From: Bacilli bacterium
Lineage (GTDB): Bacteria; Bacillota_I; Bacilli_A; RFN20; CAG-826
Reading direction: 5' to 3'
NCBI GenBank assembly: GCA_016302065.1
Contig: JAEDOI010000007.1
Coordinates: 1 to 39,265 of the forward strand
DNA length: 39,265 bases
Position 1 is the first letter of the stretch, and every line of letters starts with the position of its first letter. Positions 1 through 9,253 of the stretch are shown here, in pieces. The position numbers were made by a program, and so were the translations under genes. Under the pieces are notes generated by a model that saw only the letters and a list, made by a program, of their open reading frames with translations, had not been told where the DNA came from and made no database searches.

Positions 1-327
1 ACTTGGTTCTTAGAAACTAGATTATCAACAAATGCTAATCCATTTATAATTAGCTATGAACCTAAGGTACTTGAAATGTTATGTGAAAACATTCTTGGAA
101 AAGGAAAATATAATCAATATAAATCTCAATTTAATAGTGCTGTTATTTGCCCAACATATGAAATTGATGAAACAACAAAAGAAATTACTAAAGTTTCTTC
201 AATTGAACTTTGGTGCTTAAATTTAAATACGTATAGAGGTTTTGTTAGTTCATTAACAGAACTTAATGAGACAAACTTACCTGATCATGTTGTAGAAGTT
301 TTAACTTCTAATGGTATTAACTTATAG
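1..327 (+). CDS. 3' end of an unrecognised protein
   Basis: The frame is open from the first base of the window and ends with TAG at 325-327, giving the last 108 residues of a longer protein whose start lies outside. The visible part is soluble, has no membrane segment or motif I recognise, and contains several aromatic residues and Cys. Its stop is 11 bp before the start of the subtilisin-like protease, and the protease ribosome site (GGAGG) follows the stop directly, so the two are probably co-transcribed. The Met at 76 is unlikely to be the real start because the frame continues upstream. No function is assigned. Confidence 0.7.
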   Translation, partial: TWFLETRLSTNANPFIISYEPKVLEMLCENILGKGKYNQYKSQFNSAVICPTYEIDETTKEITKVSSIELWCLNLNTYRGFVSSLTELNETNLPDHVVEVLTSNGINL

Positions 328-338
328 GAGGAAAATGT

Positions 339-3300
339 ATGAAAAAACGTACTGGATTTCTTTTCTTAGCTCTTGGAGCTTTATCTTTCTTAGTTAATGG
401 AATAAATGGTAAAGAAAATATTCCTTCCTATAAAGATGAAAATACAACTTATCTTCTTACTATTGATAATTCGCTTTGTGGAAATGATGAAGCTGTTAAG
501 GCAAGCCAAGATAGTGTTCTTGCTAGACTTAGAAGCACATTAGGTTTTAAATATAGTGTTGTTAATCAATTTACTCAAGCAAGCAATATTATTGAAATCA
601 CTGCAAATAGTGATTTAAAAGATGTTATTGCTTCAATTCCTGGAATTAGTAAGGTAAATGAGAATAATTTATATCGTTTCGGGGATGTTACTTCATCAGA
701 ATCTAAGTCAGATTTAGAAGAAGGATATATTGTTACTAATTCAATTGATGAACTTGACGATAAAGATAGAGAAAATTTTGAATTAAAACCTGAACAACTT
801 ATAAATTATAGTGCTCAAAACATGAATTCACCAATTAGCGATAGTCAATCTTCTTTAGGTGAAGGAACATTGATTGCTATTCTTGATGCTTCATTTATGA
901 TTGAACATAGCTGGTTCCAAGATTTAGATGTTTCACAAGTTAAATATACTAAAGCTGACATGTTAGCTATTCAACAAACTGGAAAACTACATGGTTCTGC
1001 AAAAAATGGAGTACCTCAAGGAAAACTTGGTTCAACTTATTACAATAATAAAATTCCTTTCTATTATGATTATGGAGGAGATTCTGATCATAATGGTGCT
1101 AATGATTATGATGTCTTAAGTAGATGGGATGTTCATGGTACACACGTTGCAGGTATTGCAGCTGCAAATGGAATTTATCATGGTATAGCTCCAAATGCCC
1201 AACTTGCTTTGATGAAAGTTTTTAGAGAATCAGTTCAAACAAGTAATGGAATTACAACAGGTGGTGTAGGAGCTTATGATGCTGATATTCTTGAAGCTTT
1301 AGAAGATTGTATAGCAATCGGTGTCGATGTAATTAATATGTCGCTTGGATCAGATCTTGATGATTTTAGTGATAGATCTAGTTCAATGGATGCCTTTGAA
1401 GTATTAAGAAATAGAGGAGTTTATGTATCAATTTCAGCAGGAAACGATGGAAAAGAAAATTATTCTTCAATGGGTCCTTATGCTAACTGGACAACCGATA
1501 TGGTTGAAACTGGAATTTTAGGAAGTTATGCTAATGATGATGCTTCAATGATTGTTGCTTCTACTACATTAGAGAAGAATTTCTATGAAGATGCTTTAAT
1601 TATTAATCTTGGAGATAGAACTCAACCAACAAGTTATAAAGATCAAGCAAAAACTGCTAAGAGTCCTAATGAAACACCAGATGACTTAAAATTCTCAACC
1701 TTAACTAGCATTGGAGAAGATATTACATATTGTTATATTGGTACACAAAGCGGAGCTGATGCAACTGATATTCTTGGAAGTAGTGTTGCTTATACAAATT
1801 TTGCAAATAAATATAAAGCAATTCATGGTGTAGACTTTGATGCAACAAATAAAATTGCTATTGTTGATAGAGGTGATGTTTCATTCTCAACAAAGGCAAA
1901 AGCTGCTAAAACTGCTGGATTTGCTGGATTAGTTGTCGTTAATAATGACCCAACAGCCCTTGAATTTAATTTCTCAATGGCTTGGGGTGATTCAAATGGT
2001 TATGAATATCCAGAAATTCCTGTTGTTTTTGTCCTTAATAGAGATAAACAATATTTTAAGAGCGGTGTTGGGGAAGATGGTTGTGGAACACTTTCTATTG
2101 CAAAAAAAGAAATTGCTGACAACCCAGATAAAAATCAAATAGCTCAATATTCAAGCGATGGAGCTACATATGATTTAAGAATTAATCCTGATATTTCAGC
2201 TCCAGGAAGCAACGTTCTTAGTTGTGTCCCAGGACTTGCAAAAAATGATAACGAATATAGCGGAAGACTTGCTTTATATGATAAAGCTTGGGCATATTTA
2301 GATGGAACATCAATGGCTGCTCCTAACCTTGCTGGTGCAAGTGCTTTAATTCTTAGTGATTTAACTAAAGGTTTATCTAAAGAAGAAAGAGCAGAAGTTG
2401 CAAAAACTATCCCAATGAGACAAATGTCAACTGCTACTCAATATAAATTTAATAACGTGAAAGTTGTTGATATTCATACAGGTGAAACAAAAGATGATGG
2501 TACTGTTGAATATTCTCCACGTAGACAAGGAGCTGGTGAAGTTAATGTAGCTGATTCAATTAATACTAATGTTTATTTAGAATCATTAGTTGTTAAACAA
2601 GATGGTACATTTACTAAGACTGGTCTTAAAAAATCAAAAATTGAATTAAAGAATAATGATTTAATTAAAGAAGGAAAGATTAATCTTTCATTCCTTGCTC
2701 ATTCTTTAAGCAATGTTGATAAAACATATGATGCCAAAATCAAAGTTATGAAACCTCGTATTGAGGAATATTATAACTATGAAAACCACAAAGAAGATAA
2801 CAAGATTGGTGATGATGGCAAACCAGTAGAACCAACGCGAAGTGCTGATTATGAATATGAAGGATATAAGTTCCAAACTACAAAAGATGATTTAATTCAT
2901 GAAAAATCACTTGGAAAAGTCACTGTAAAAGCTAATGGAACAACAACTATTAATCTTAGTGATTCGTTAAGTGAAGAAGAAAAGAAAGAAATTGAAGATA
3001 ATTTCGAAAATGGTACTTATGTTGAAGGTTATGTATATTTAGTTCCTTCAGATAGCACTGATAATATCGAATTATCGATTCCATTTATGGGATTCTATGG
3101 AGACTATGGTGAAGCTCCAGCTATTGAAGAATTTGATTTTGTTAGAGATTCAGTGGATGAAAATGGTAAAAAGATCTACTATCCATCAGATTTAGTTAAT
3201 TATATTGGAAGAAGTACATCTCTTTCATTACCAAAAATGGATGTTAGTTCAACAATTTGTGGTATGGATTATGATACATATTATTCATTAAAATCTACAA

Positions 3301-4481
3301 ATGATGTTTTATTAAATAAAGGTAGTGTCAAAAACGCAAGCCACGTTGTAACTTATAACAAAGAAACAAATACAATTTATGCAGGGGGAGCAGATAGTGA
3401 AGTTCTTTACCTTCAAGCCTTTGTACTTAGAAGTATTGAATCAAATACAATTACTATTAGAGATTCTAGTGGTAAGGTTGTAAATACAGTTGGAGATAAA
3501 GCATTCAAAGATGCTCTTGTAAATACTAATTACTTATATAAATCTCATGTATCTGCTTCTTATATTAATAGTGGTATTATTTGCCATAGAGGTGAAGCCT
3601 ATATTCCTTTATATCAAGGAAATAATAAGAATATTAAATTAATTGATGGTAATTATACAATTACAATGGAATTCAAAGTGCTTGGAAGTGGTACAATTCA
3701 AAGAAAGACATTTAACCTTGTAATTGACTCATTAACTCCTTCAATTCAATCAAAATCATATATTACTAAAGATGGTGAAAAGTATGTACGTTTAAAATAT
3801 CAAGAAACATACATGACAAGAACCAACAACAAAGAACAAACAGTTATTGCAATTAATGGTGGTGTTATTCCTTGTGATATTAGTGAATATAATGGTGGAT
3901 ATTATATTGACTTTAAAGTTAGTGATGTATTAGAAAGTGATCCAACTGGTAAAGTTAGTGTCGACGTTACTGATGGAGCTGGAAACGTTATCTTCGATAT
4001 GTTCTATATTGAAAATTCTGAAATTCCAGATATTGTTGTTGAATCTAATAAACTTGTTCCAGGTTCGACATTAGATATAGAAGTTGAAGATGCTATTGTT
4101 GCAGATGGAGCAATTTATGATTTTGCTAGAAAATATAAAGTAACTCCATACGATTACAATGGCAAAACTATTAGTGAAAAGAACTTTGGTTTATATAAAG
4201 TTTCAATTACATTCCCTGATGCAATTGATGTTAATAGCGTCATTGTAACTGATAAGAATGGAAATGAATTAGTTTATAAAGTTAGTGAATATTCAACATT
4301 AACATTTGAACTTTCTACCCGTGAATTTACTGTTAAATTTAATAAAGGTAGTGGAATTGTTCCTTCAAAAGTTAAAGATATGAACTTAATTCTTGGATTA
4401 TCAATTGGAATCCCAGCAGCTGTTATTGCACTTGGTGCAGTTGGTGTAATTTTATATCTATTTAAATTTAGAAAAAAATAG
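339..4481 (+). CDS. Cell-surface subtilisin-like (S8) serine protease with PA domain and C-terminal anchor
   Basis: 1380 aa secreted endoprotease resembling the lactocepin/C5a-peptidase type. Residues 1-24 form a signal peptide. The catalytic domain spans about 170-690: Asp183 in AILDAS, His266 in HGTHVAG, oxyanion Asn369 in SAGND and nucleophile Ser658 in DGTSMAAP. A protease-associated (PA) insertion lies at about 460-600 (IAIVDRGDVSF, AGLVVVNND). Residues 750-1340 look like beta-sandwich stalk domains. Residues about 1353-1375 form a hydrophobic segment followed by KFRKK, so the protein is probably anchored by a C-terminal membrane helix; there is no LPXTG motif. The Asp motif reads D-A-S instead of the usual D-[ST]-G, but all triad residues are present. 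Start chosen from GGAGG at 328-332. The neighbouring oligopeptide importer suggests a role in protein scavenging; that link is inferred. Confidence 0.95.
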   Translation: MKKRTGFLFLALGALSFLVNGINGKENIPSYKDENTTYLLTIDNSLCGNDEAVKASQDSVLARLRSTLGFKYSVVNQFTQASNIIEITANSDLKDVIASIPGISKVNENNLYRFGDVTSSESKSDLEEGYIVTNSIDELDDKDRENFELKPEQLINYSAQNMNSPISDSQSSLGEGTLIAILDASFMIEHSWFQDLDVSQVKYTKADMLAIQQTGKLHGSAKNGVPQGKLGSTYYNNKIPFYYDYGGDSDHNGANDYDVLSRWDVHGTHVAGIAAANGIYHGIAPNAQLALMKVFRESVQTSNGITTGGVGAYDADILEALEDCIAIGVDVINMSLGSDLDDFSDRSSSMDAFEVLRNRGVYVSISAGNDGKENYSSMGPYANWTTDMVETGILGSYANDDASMIVASTTLEKNFYEDALIINLGDRTQPTSYKDQAKTAKSPNETPDDLKFSTLTSIGEDITYCYIGTQSGADATDILGSSVAYTNFANKYKAIHGVDFDATNKIAIVDRGDVSFSTKAKAAKTAGFAGLVVVNNDPTALEFNFSMAWGDSNGYEYPEIPVVFVLNRDKQYFKSGVGEDGCGTLSIAKKEIADNPDKNQIAQYSSDGATYDLRINPDISAPGSNVLSCVPGLAKNDNEYSGRLALYDKAWAYLDGTSMAAPNLAGASALILSDLTKGLSKEERAEVAKTIPMRQMSTATQYKFNNVKVVDIHTGETKDDGTVEYSPRRQGAGEVNVADSINTNVYLESLVVKQDGTFTKTGLKKSKIELKNNDLIKEGKINLSFLAHSLSNVDKTYDAKIKVMKPRIEEYYNYENHKEDNKIGDDGKPVEPTRSADYEYEGYKFQTTKDDLIHEKSLGKVTVKANGTTTINLSDSLSEEEKKEIEDNFENGTYVEGYVYLVPSDSTDNIELSIPFMGFYGDYGEAPAIEEFDFVRDSVDENGKKIYYPSDLVNYIGRSTSLSLPKMDVSSTICGMDYDTYYSLKSTNDVLLNKGSVKNASHVVTYNKETNTIYAGGADSEVLYLQAFVLRSIESNTITIRDSSGKVVNTVGDKAFKDALVNTNYLYKSHVSASYINSGIICHRGEAYIPLYQGNNKNIKLIDGNYTITMEFKVLGSGTIQRKTFNLVIDSLTPSIQSKSYITKDGEKYVRLKYQETYMTRTNNKEQTVIAINGGVIPCDISEYNGGYYIDFKVSDVLESDPTGKVSVDVTDGAGNVIFDMFYIENSEIPDIVVESNKLVPGSTLDIEVEDAIVADGAIYDFARKYKVTPYDYNGKTISEKNFGLYKVSITFPDAIDVNSVIVTDKNGNELVYKVSEYSTLTFELSTREFTVKFNKGSGIVPSKVKDMNLILGLSIGIPAAVIALGAVGVILYLFKFRKK

Positions 4482-4490
4482 TAAAATATA

Positions 4491-4517
4491 AGGGCTAGAA
4501 ATAGCCCTTTATTTTTT
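4491..4517 (+). terminator. Rho-independent terminator after the protease gene
   Basis: Perfect 7-bp stem, AGGGCTA (4491-4497) with TAGCCCT (4502-4508), loop GAAA, then a T-rich tail to 4516. It ends immediately before the ATG of the next gene at 4518, so it fills the place where that gene's ribosome site would be. Confidence 0.85.
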
Positions 4518-4955
4518 ATGAAAAAGAAAGCAAATCAAATTACAAATTTTAAATACTATTTACCATATTTTATTAGGGGAATCATAGCGTTTTTTATTCT
4601 TTTAGCCTTAACTCTTTTAATATACTTTTTTGAATTAAATACACCTATGACAACTATTAGCTTACTTGATGGTTTATTAGTTGCTACCGTTATCGGGTTT
4701 GCTACTTCATTGTTTACATATCTTGTTTATTCAGGATCATTAAATTTTGTATCTTATGGTTTTTCAACATTTGGTTCAATATTTAATAAAAATGTTAATA
4801 AAAAATACAAGGATTTAAAGGAATATAATGAAATCAAAAAAATAGAAAGAGCTGGGAAAACATACTATTTTTTGAGTTATATTCTTGTTAGTTCTCTTTA
4901 TTTAATTGCCTTAATCGTTGTTTTTATTTTATTCAACACTGGAGTTATACTTTAA
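4518..4955 (+). CDS. Small three-helix membrane protein, possibly DUF3899-like
   Basis: 145 aa with a basic N terminus (MKKK) and three hydrophobic segments at about 17-40, 50-72 and 120-143. The middle part (SLLDG...SGSLNFVSYGFSTFG) resembles from memory the DUF3899 family of small Firmicutes membrane proteins; this is a weak similarity and no function is known. The start directly follows the terminator hairpin and has no visible ribosome site, so the transcript may be leaderless or the translation weak. A later Met near residue 43 would remove the first helix and is less likely. It sits between the surface protease and the opp operon and has its own terminator, so it is probably transcribed alone. 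Confidence 0.75.
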   Translation: MKKKANQITNFKYYLPYFIRGIIAFFILLALTLLIYFFELNTPMTTISLLDGLLVATVIGFATSLFTYLVYSGSLNFVSYGFSTFGSIFNKNVNKKYKDLKEYNEIKKIERAGKTYYFLSYILVSSLYLIALIVVFILFNTGVIL

Positions 4956-4984
4956 TACAATATTAAGATTGTATTAATTTTTTA
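4954..4984 (+). terminator. Terminator after the small membrane protein
   Basis: 8-bp perfect stem AATACAAT (4954-4961) / ATTGTATT (4968-4975), loop ATTAAG, followed by AATTTTTT. It overlaps the stop codon at 4953-4955 and separates this gene from opp. Confidence 0.75.
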
Positions 4985-4998
4985 AGTAAACTATTTTT

Positions 4999-5028
4999 AA
5001 ATATATACATTAGTATATATTTTATAAG
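4999..5028 (+). promoter_or_regulatory. Candidate opp promoter with a 24-bp palindrome (possible operator)
   Basis: A perfect inverted repeat has 10-bp arms AAATATATAC (4999-5008) and GTATATATTT (5013-5022) around ATTA. TATAAG at 5023-5028 follows directly and is a possible -10, about 30 bp before the oppA start. No good -35 is visible. The core TATAC-N4-GTATA recurs at the promoter of the PrsA-like lipoprotein operon (26512-26529). The palindrome is seen directly; an operator role is inferred. Confidence 0.45.
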
Positions 5029-5059
5029 ATTTTAAATATTTATTATGGAGGAATATCGT

Positions 5060-8000
5060 ATGAAAAAGAAATCTACCTTATTATTAAGCTTGTTCGCTGC
5101 TTCATTAGTGGCTGTCCCTCTTTCTGTTTCATTATCAAGTTGCAATGGCAATGGTGAAAATACTGATACTAAAAAAGAAAATTATGTTGTTGATTGGAAA
5201 GTCGTTTTAACACAAAGTGGCCAAGAAGATAAAAATAACCCTACTTCAATTGAAGGATTTGTTAACGAAACTGCTTCTCTTCGTGGAGTTGTTATCCAAT
5301 CCACAATAGAAGATAAAGAAGCTGATTGTACATTTACTTTTGAAAGTGAAGATGAAGAAGTTGCTACAATTTCAAAAACTGGTGAAATTGAATTCTTAAA
5401 AGAAGGCAAAACAACAATTACTGTAAAAGCTTCAAATTTAGATCCAGATGATGCTGGTGCTATTAAAAAAAGAGAAATTAGTGTCTCAGTAAAAGCTGCT
5501 AGAACTGCAATTGGCGTTAAATCATTTGCTGCAGATAGCTATTTTGATAAACTTCAAATTTTAGGAACATTAGAAGAATATGCTATTAATAACCACTTAA
5601 CTGGTTTAACCTTATTTGAAAATGGTGGAAAAATGGTTTATTCAAAACGTGTTAAAATTCCTACCAAAAATGAACAATATATTCCAGGATATGGATTTGG
5701 TGTTTTAAGTGATGGTGAATTAGTTGGTGATAATCTTGATGAAAATGGAAAAGTAGTTCCAGATAGCGATTTCCCAACATTTAATGGCTTAAATACTGCT
5801 AAATTCTATCATAATGCTATAGGTACTGGTGCTACCAACCTTTGTTATCTTGATGATCAAGGATCTCTTACTGCAGATTTATATAGTTATATCTCAACTG
5901 GATTATATGGAACTCAACTTAATGAATCAAAAGATGGTTATGTTTGGGTAAACCTTCTTGCTAAAGGAAGATCAAGCACAAACCCAATTCCTGTTGAACT
6001 TGAGTCAAATTATGTAGGATCTGATGGACTTGTTGACAATACAAAAGTTAAAGAACTTGATCCAACTCAAGGTAGTGGATTATTCTCTAATTTTAAAGTT
6101 TATGTTAAAACCGGACAAGATGATGGATTAAAATATTCAACAACTTCAAAAAATAGCAAAGTTTCAGTATTTAATGATACTAATGTAGAAATTGATGACT
6201 ATATTACTGCTTATAAAAATCTTTTAACTAAACGAAACGATTATTATAGAGGTGCTGAAATGACTTCTCTTACCTCAACTGGAACTCTTAGAGGCGCTTT
6301 ACAATATTATCAAGCAAGCGGTAATGGCTATAACGAAGCAGCTTGGAATAATGTTGGTCTTAAGAAAGGTAGAGATAGCGAAGGAGATTACTTAATCTTC
6401 TCACTTGTTAATCCAACAACTCCTTTCTATGCTAAATATACATTAAGTTCTAATCTTGTTTCTCCAATTCCTCAAGCTTTCTTAGATGTTATGGCTGGTG
6501 GTAAACCAAATGGAAAACCTACTAATTATTTAAAAGGTGGTTCAAATGGATTTGATAATATTGCTGATACTTATCTTTCATTAGGAGCTTATAACTGTTT
6601 AGTTTTTGATCCAAATGGAGCAACAAAAGCTATTGTCTATGTTAAAAATGACAATTATCAAGTAGTTGAACCTGGCAAATATACTAAGATTCCTGGAATC
6701 TACATGAATATGTTAGATAATTCTAGTGATATTGATCTTTATGTAAAACAATTTAAATCTGGTAAATTAGATTCTGCTGGTTTAACAAAAAATACATTAA
6801 ATGATGCCTTTACAGGAAATGGACAAAAGAAAACTACTGTTGGTGATTCAACATTTAAACTTAACATTAATAGTTGTACTTCTGAAACATGGGAAAAATT
6901 ATTTGGAACAAAAGGTACCGTTTATCAAAACTCAACCTCATCTTATTGGGATACAAAACCATGGATGGCAAATGATAATTTCTTAAATGCAATTAGTTTT
7001 GCAATTAATAGAAAAGAATATGCTGAATCAAGAGGTAACAATCCATCAGTTTCTTACTTCTCAGATTCATATCAATGGGATCCAGAAGGATATGAAGCTG
7101 CTAGTAATAAAGTTAGTGCTTCATATAATGGAACTCAAAATCATAAGGATAACCTAACTGGTTTCTTTGGAGCAAATTATGAAACCAACTACGGATTTAA
7201 CCTTGAAGCTAGTAAAACTTTATTTAGAAATGCTATTAATGAAATGGTTTCTAAACGTGAAATTACTCTTCCACTTAAAGCACAAATTAAGATTCAATGG
7301 ATGAATACTGGCGATGAAAAAGAATATGGTGCTGATTTAAAGAAATATATTGAAACTGCATGTAATGATGTCTCAGTATCAAATGGACAATTTACTCTTG
7401 AAGTCGTTAATATCGATGGAACAAGTGATTATACTAAAGTTTACGATATGATAAAACAAGGACAATTCGACTTAGCATTTGGTTCGATTAGTGGTAATAC
7501 TCTTAATCCTCTTGAATTTATGGAAGTTTTAAAGAGTGATAACTCAAGTGGATTTACACTTAACTATGGAGCTGATACCTCACTTCCAGATCCAAGCTTA
7601 GTTTATAAAGATGAAGTTTGGTCATATGACTCATTATGGACTGCTGCTGTTAAAGGTGCCATTATTGATGAAAAAGGAATCGTTAATCCTTCACCAGTTA
7701 AACAAGTTAGTGCAAGTTCAAAAACAGTTGGTGAAAACACAGTATTTACAATTCTTGTTAAAATTGTCGATATGGCTGTTATTGAATTAAGAAATGATGG
7801 CGCTATAGCTTCAATTGGATACAAAGAAAATGCTAGTGATACTGCTACATTAACCTATACTCTTCCTCTTGAAACAAGTCAATTTGAAATTAAATTAAAT
7901 GAAAGTGCTCAAACAGCTGAATTAAAGATTACAATTCCAAATTCATTCACTACTGAAAAGCAAGATGGAACTCCTCTTACAGTTCATTTCAGTGAATATA

Positions 8001-8095
8001 AATCAATTGAAGTAATGCAAAACTATGAAGTCAATATTGTGACTGGTAAAGGTGTTGTATCTTCAATGAGTGCATATACAATGAGATTAAAATAA
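5060..8095 (+). CDS. oppA: Oligopeptide ABC transporter substrate-binding lipoprotein (SBP family 5), enlarged
   Basis: 1011 aa from the start used here. An in-frame ATG at 5045 overlaps the ribosome site GGAGG (5047-5051), so the ATG at 5060 is preferred. Residues 1-27 are a lipoprotein signal peptide with lipobox LSSC and Cys28 as the lipidation site. Residues about 42-148 form a bacterial Ig-like (Big_2-type) domain (ESEDEEVATIS...GKTTITVKA). Family 5 solute-binding features follow, such as FLNAISFAINRKEYAESRG, typical of the peptide-binding lobe, and FDLAFGSISG. The last about 160 residues look like an added beta-sandwich. The usual OppA is about 540 aa, so this one is nearly twice as long. 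It heads an oppABCDF operon and would capture peptides at the outer membrane face. A terminator follows, which should give oppA mRNA in excess over the permease genes. Confidence 0.93.
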   Translation: MKKKSTLLLSLFAASLVAVPLSVSLSSCNGNGENTDTKKENYVVDWKVVLTQSGQEDKNNPTSIEGFVNETASLRGVVIQSTIEDKEADCTFTFESEDEEVATISKTGEIEFLKEGKTTITVKASNLDPDDAGAIKKREISVSVKAARTAIGVKSFAADSYFDKLQILGTLEEYAINNHLTGLTLFENGGKMVYSKRVKIPTKNEQYIPGYGFGVLSDGELVGDNLDENGKVVPDSDFPTFNGLNTAKFYHNAIGTGATNLCYLDDQGSLTADLYSYISTGLYGTQLNESKDGYVWVNLLAKGRSSTNPIPVELESNYVGSDGLVDNTKVKELDPTQGSGLFSNFKVYVKTGQDDGLKYSTTSKNSKVSVFNDTNVEIDDYITAYKNLLTKRNDYYRGAEMTSLTSTGTLRGALQYYQASGNGYNEAAWNNVGLKKGRDSEGDYLIFSLVNPTTPFYAKYTLSSNLVSPIPQAFLDVMAGGKPNGKPTNYLKGGSNGFDNIADTYLSLGAYNCLVFDPNGATKAIVYVKNDNYQVVEPGKYTKIPGIYMNMLDNSSDIDLYVKQFKSGKLDSAGLTKNTLNDAFTGNGQKKTTVGDSTFKLNINSCTSETWEKLFGTKGTVYQNSTSSYWDTKPWMANDNFLNAISFAINRKEYAESRGNNPSVSYFSDSYQWDPEGYEAASNKVSASYNGTQNHKDNLTGFFGANYETNYGFNLEASKTLFRNAINEMVSKREITLPLKAQIKIQWMNTGDEKEYGADLKKYIETACNDVSVSNGQFTLEVVNIDGTSDYTKVYDMIKQGQFDLAFGSISGNTLNPLEFMEVLKSDNSSGFTLNYGADTSLPDPSLVYKDEVWSYDSLWTAAVKGAIIDEKGIVNPSPVKQVSASSKTVGENTVFTILVKIVDMAVIELRNDGAIASIGYKENASDTATLTYTLPLETSQFEIKLNESAQTAELKITIPNSFTTEKQDGTPLTVHFSEYKSIEVMQNYEVNIVTGKGVVSSMSAYTMRLK

Positions 8096-8117
8096 TTTAA
8101 ATTTAATAACTATTTAC

Positions 8118-8150
8118 AAAGATTGGTATGAAAGTATCAATCTTTTGTTT
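8118..8150 (+). terminator. Intra-operon terminator/attenuator between oppA and oppB
   Basis: 11-bp stem with one G.U pair, AAAGATTGGTA (8118-8128) / TATCAATCTTT (8135-8145), loop TGAAAG, with the T-rich tail TTTTGTTT. Partial termination here would raise binding protein over permease, as is common in solute-binding-protein operons. Confidence 0.7.
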
Positions 8151-8158
8151 CATGAGAC

Positions 8159-8181
8159 AATTAATTATAATATAATTAATT
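8159..8181 (+). promoter_or_regulatory. Possible second opp promoter embedded in an inverted repeat
   Basis: Two overlapping TATAAT boxes (8166-8171 and 8171-8176) lie inside the perfect inverted repeat AATTAATTA (8159-8167) / TAATTAATT (8173-8181). No clear -35 is seen. It is about 30 bp upstream of the oppB start, whose ribosome site is AAGGAAGG at about 8197-8204. Confidence 0.4.
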
Positions 8182-8209
8182 AGTATCATTTTAAAAAAGG
8201 AAGGGAAAT

Positions 8210-9253
8210 ATGCCAAAGTACGTAATTAAAAGATTATTACTAGCTGTATTAACCTGTTTTGTAATTCTTACTTTAACATTTGTGTTAATGAAGATGCTTC
8301 CATTTACTGAACCAACTGGTTCATTATCTATTAAGTGGGCGTATTATAATAAGCAAGTTAATTTAGGGTATGTCATCTATAAAGAGACACCTGTAAACAA
8401 CTTAGGAGAGTGTTTATGGGAAGCTCCAGCTTCAGTAACTGGTGGAAATCCAGCTTATTTTTACAAAGCTCCTATTATTAGTCAATACTTTAATTGGTTA
8501 GGAAATATTTTTACTAAATGGGATTGGGGTACATCAACTGCTATTAAACCTAATTTCTCAGCTATGGATATTATTGCAAGCCGTCTTCCAGTTAGTATGA
8601 GTATTAATATTATTAGTGTCGTTATTGCTGTTCCATTAGGAATTATTTTAGGTATTGTTGCTGCATTAAATAAAAATAAACTTACGGATCATATTATTTC
8701 AACTGCTGTTATGGTTTTTATTTCTGTTCCTAGTTTTGTTATTATTTCCCTTTTATTATTATGGTTCTGCTACGAAAACAAATGGTTACCAAGTCAATGG
8801 CCAAGTAGCGGATTAAGTTTAGAAAAAAGATTTTTAGGATATATAATTCCTGTTGTTTCTTTATCATTTGGTTCAGTTTGTGGATATACTCGTTTCACCC
8901 GTGCAGAACTATGTGAAGTTATGAGTAGTGATTATCTTCTTCTTGCTAGAACTAAAGGTTTAACTAAAAGACAATCTATTATTCGTCATGCTTTAAGAAA
9001 TGCAATGGTTCCAATTGTTCCTTCAATTATTGCTGAATTTATTGGAATCTTAGGTGGATCTATGATTCTTGAATCTTTATATACAATTCCTGGAATTGGA
9101 AGATTATTTATTGATTGTATAAATCTTAAAGATTATAACGTCTTAATGACTGATATGGCTGTTTTTACAATGATTAGTTTAGCAGCTGGCGTTTTACTTG
9201 ATATTTCGTATGGATTTATTGATCCACGTATTAGAATGGGGGCTAAAAAATAA
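8210..9253 (+). CDS. oppB: Oligopeptide ABC transporter permease OppB
   Basis: 347 aa inner-membrane permease of the peptide/nickel family. The first helix is at about 8-30, followed by a short external loop region and the core helices from about residue 125. The EAA loop that docks onto the ATPases is clear (LLLARTKGLTKRQSIIRHALRNA, about 243-265, ending before a VPIVPS segment). The C terminus ends GFIDPRIRMG, as expected for OppB/DppB proteins. Length is near normal, unlike the other Opp subunits here. Its TAA overlaps the oppC start (TAATG at 9251-9255), indicating translational coupling. Confidence 0.95.
   Translation: MPKYVIKRLLLAVLTCFVILTLTFVLMKMLPFTEPTGSLSIKWAYYNKQVNLGYVIYKETPVNNLGECLWEAPASVTGGNPAYFYKAPIISQYFNWLGNIFTKWDWGTSTAIKPNFSAMDIIASRLPVSMSINIISVVIAVPLGIILGIVAALNKNKLTDHIISTAVMVFISVPSFVIISLLLLWFCYENKWLPSQWPSSGLSLEKRFLGYIIPVVSLSFGSVCGYTRFTRAELCEVMSSDYLLLARTKGLTKRQSIIRHALRNAMVPIVPSIIAEFIGILGGSMILESLYTIPGIGRLFIDCINLKDYNVLMTDMAVFTMISLAAGVLLDISYGFIDPRIRMGAKK

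Noticed and set aside
5045..5059. Longer OppA start at ATG 5045
   Set aside because: That ATG overlaps the GGAGG ribosome site of the ATG at 5060, which gives a proper lipoprotein signal peptide. The same pattern rules out 24432 for the minus-strand lipoprotein.
6820..6850. Possible Walker A motif in OppA, as reported for a mycoplasma OppA
   Set aside because: The stretch GNGQKKT does not fit G-x4-G-K-[ST]; no ATP-binding site is supported.
8145..8160. TTGTTTCATGAGACAA, resembling a parS site
   Set aside because: It lacks the central CG of TGTTTCACGTGAAACA and has one mismatch in its symmetry; it lies far from parAB between oppA and oppB. More likely part of the promoter region.
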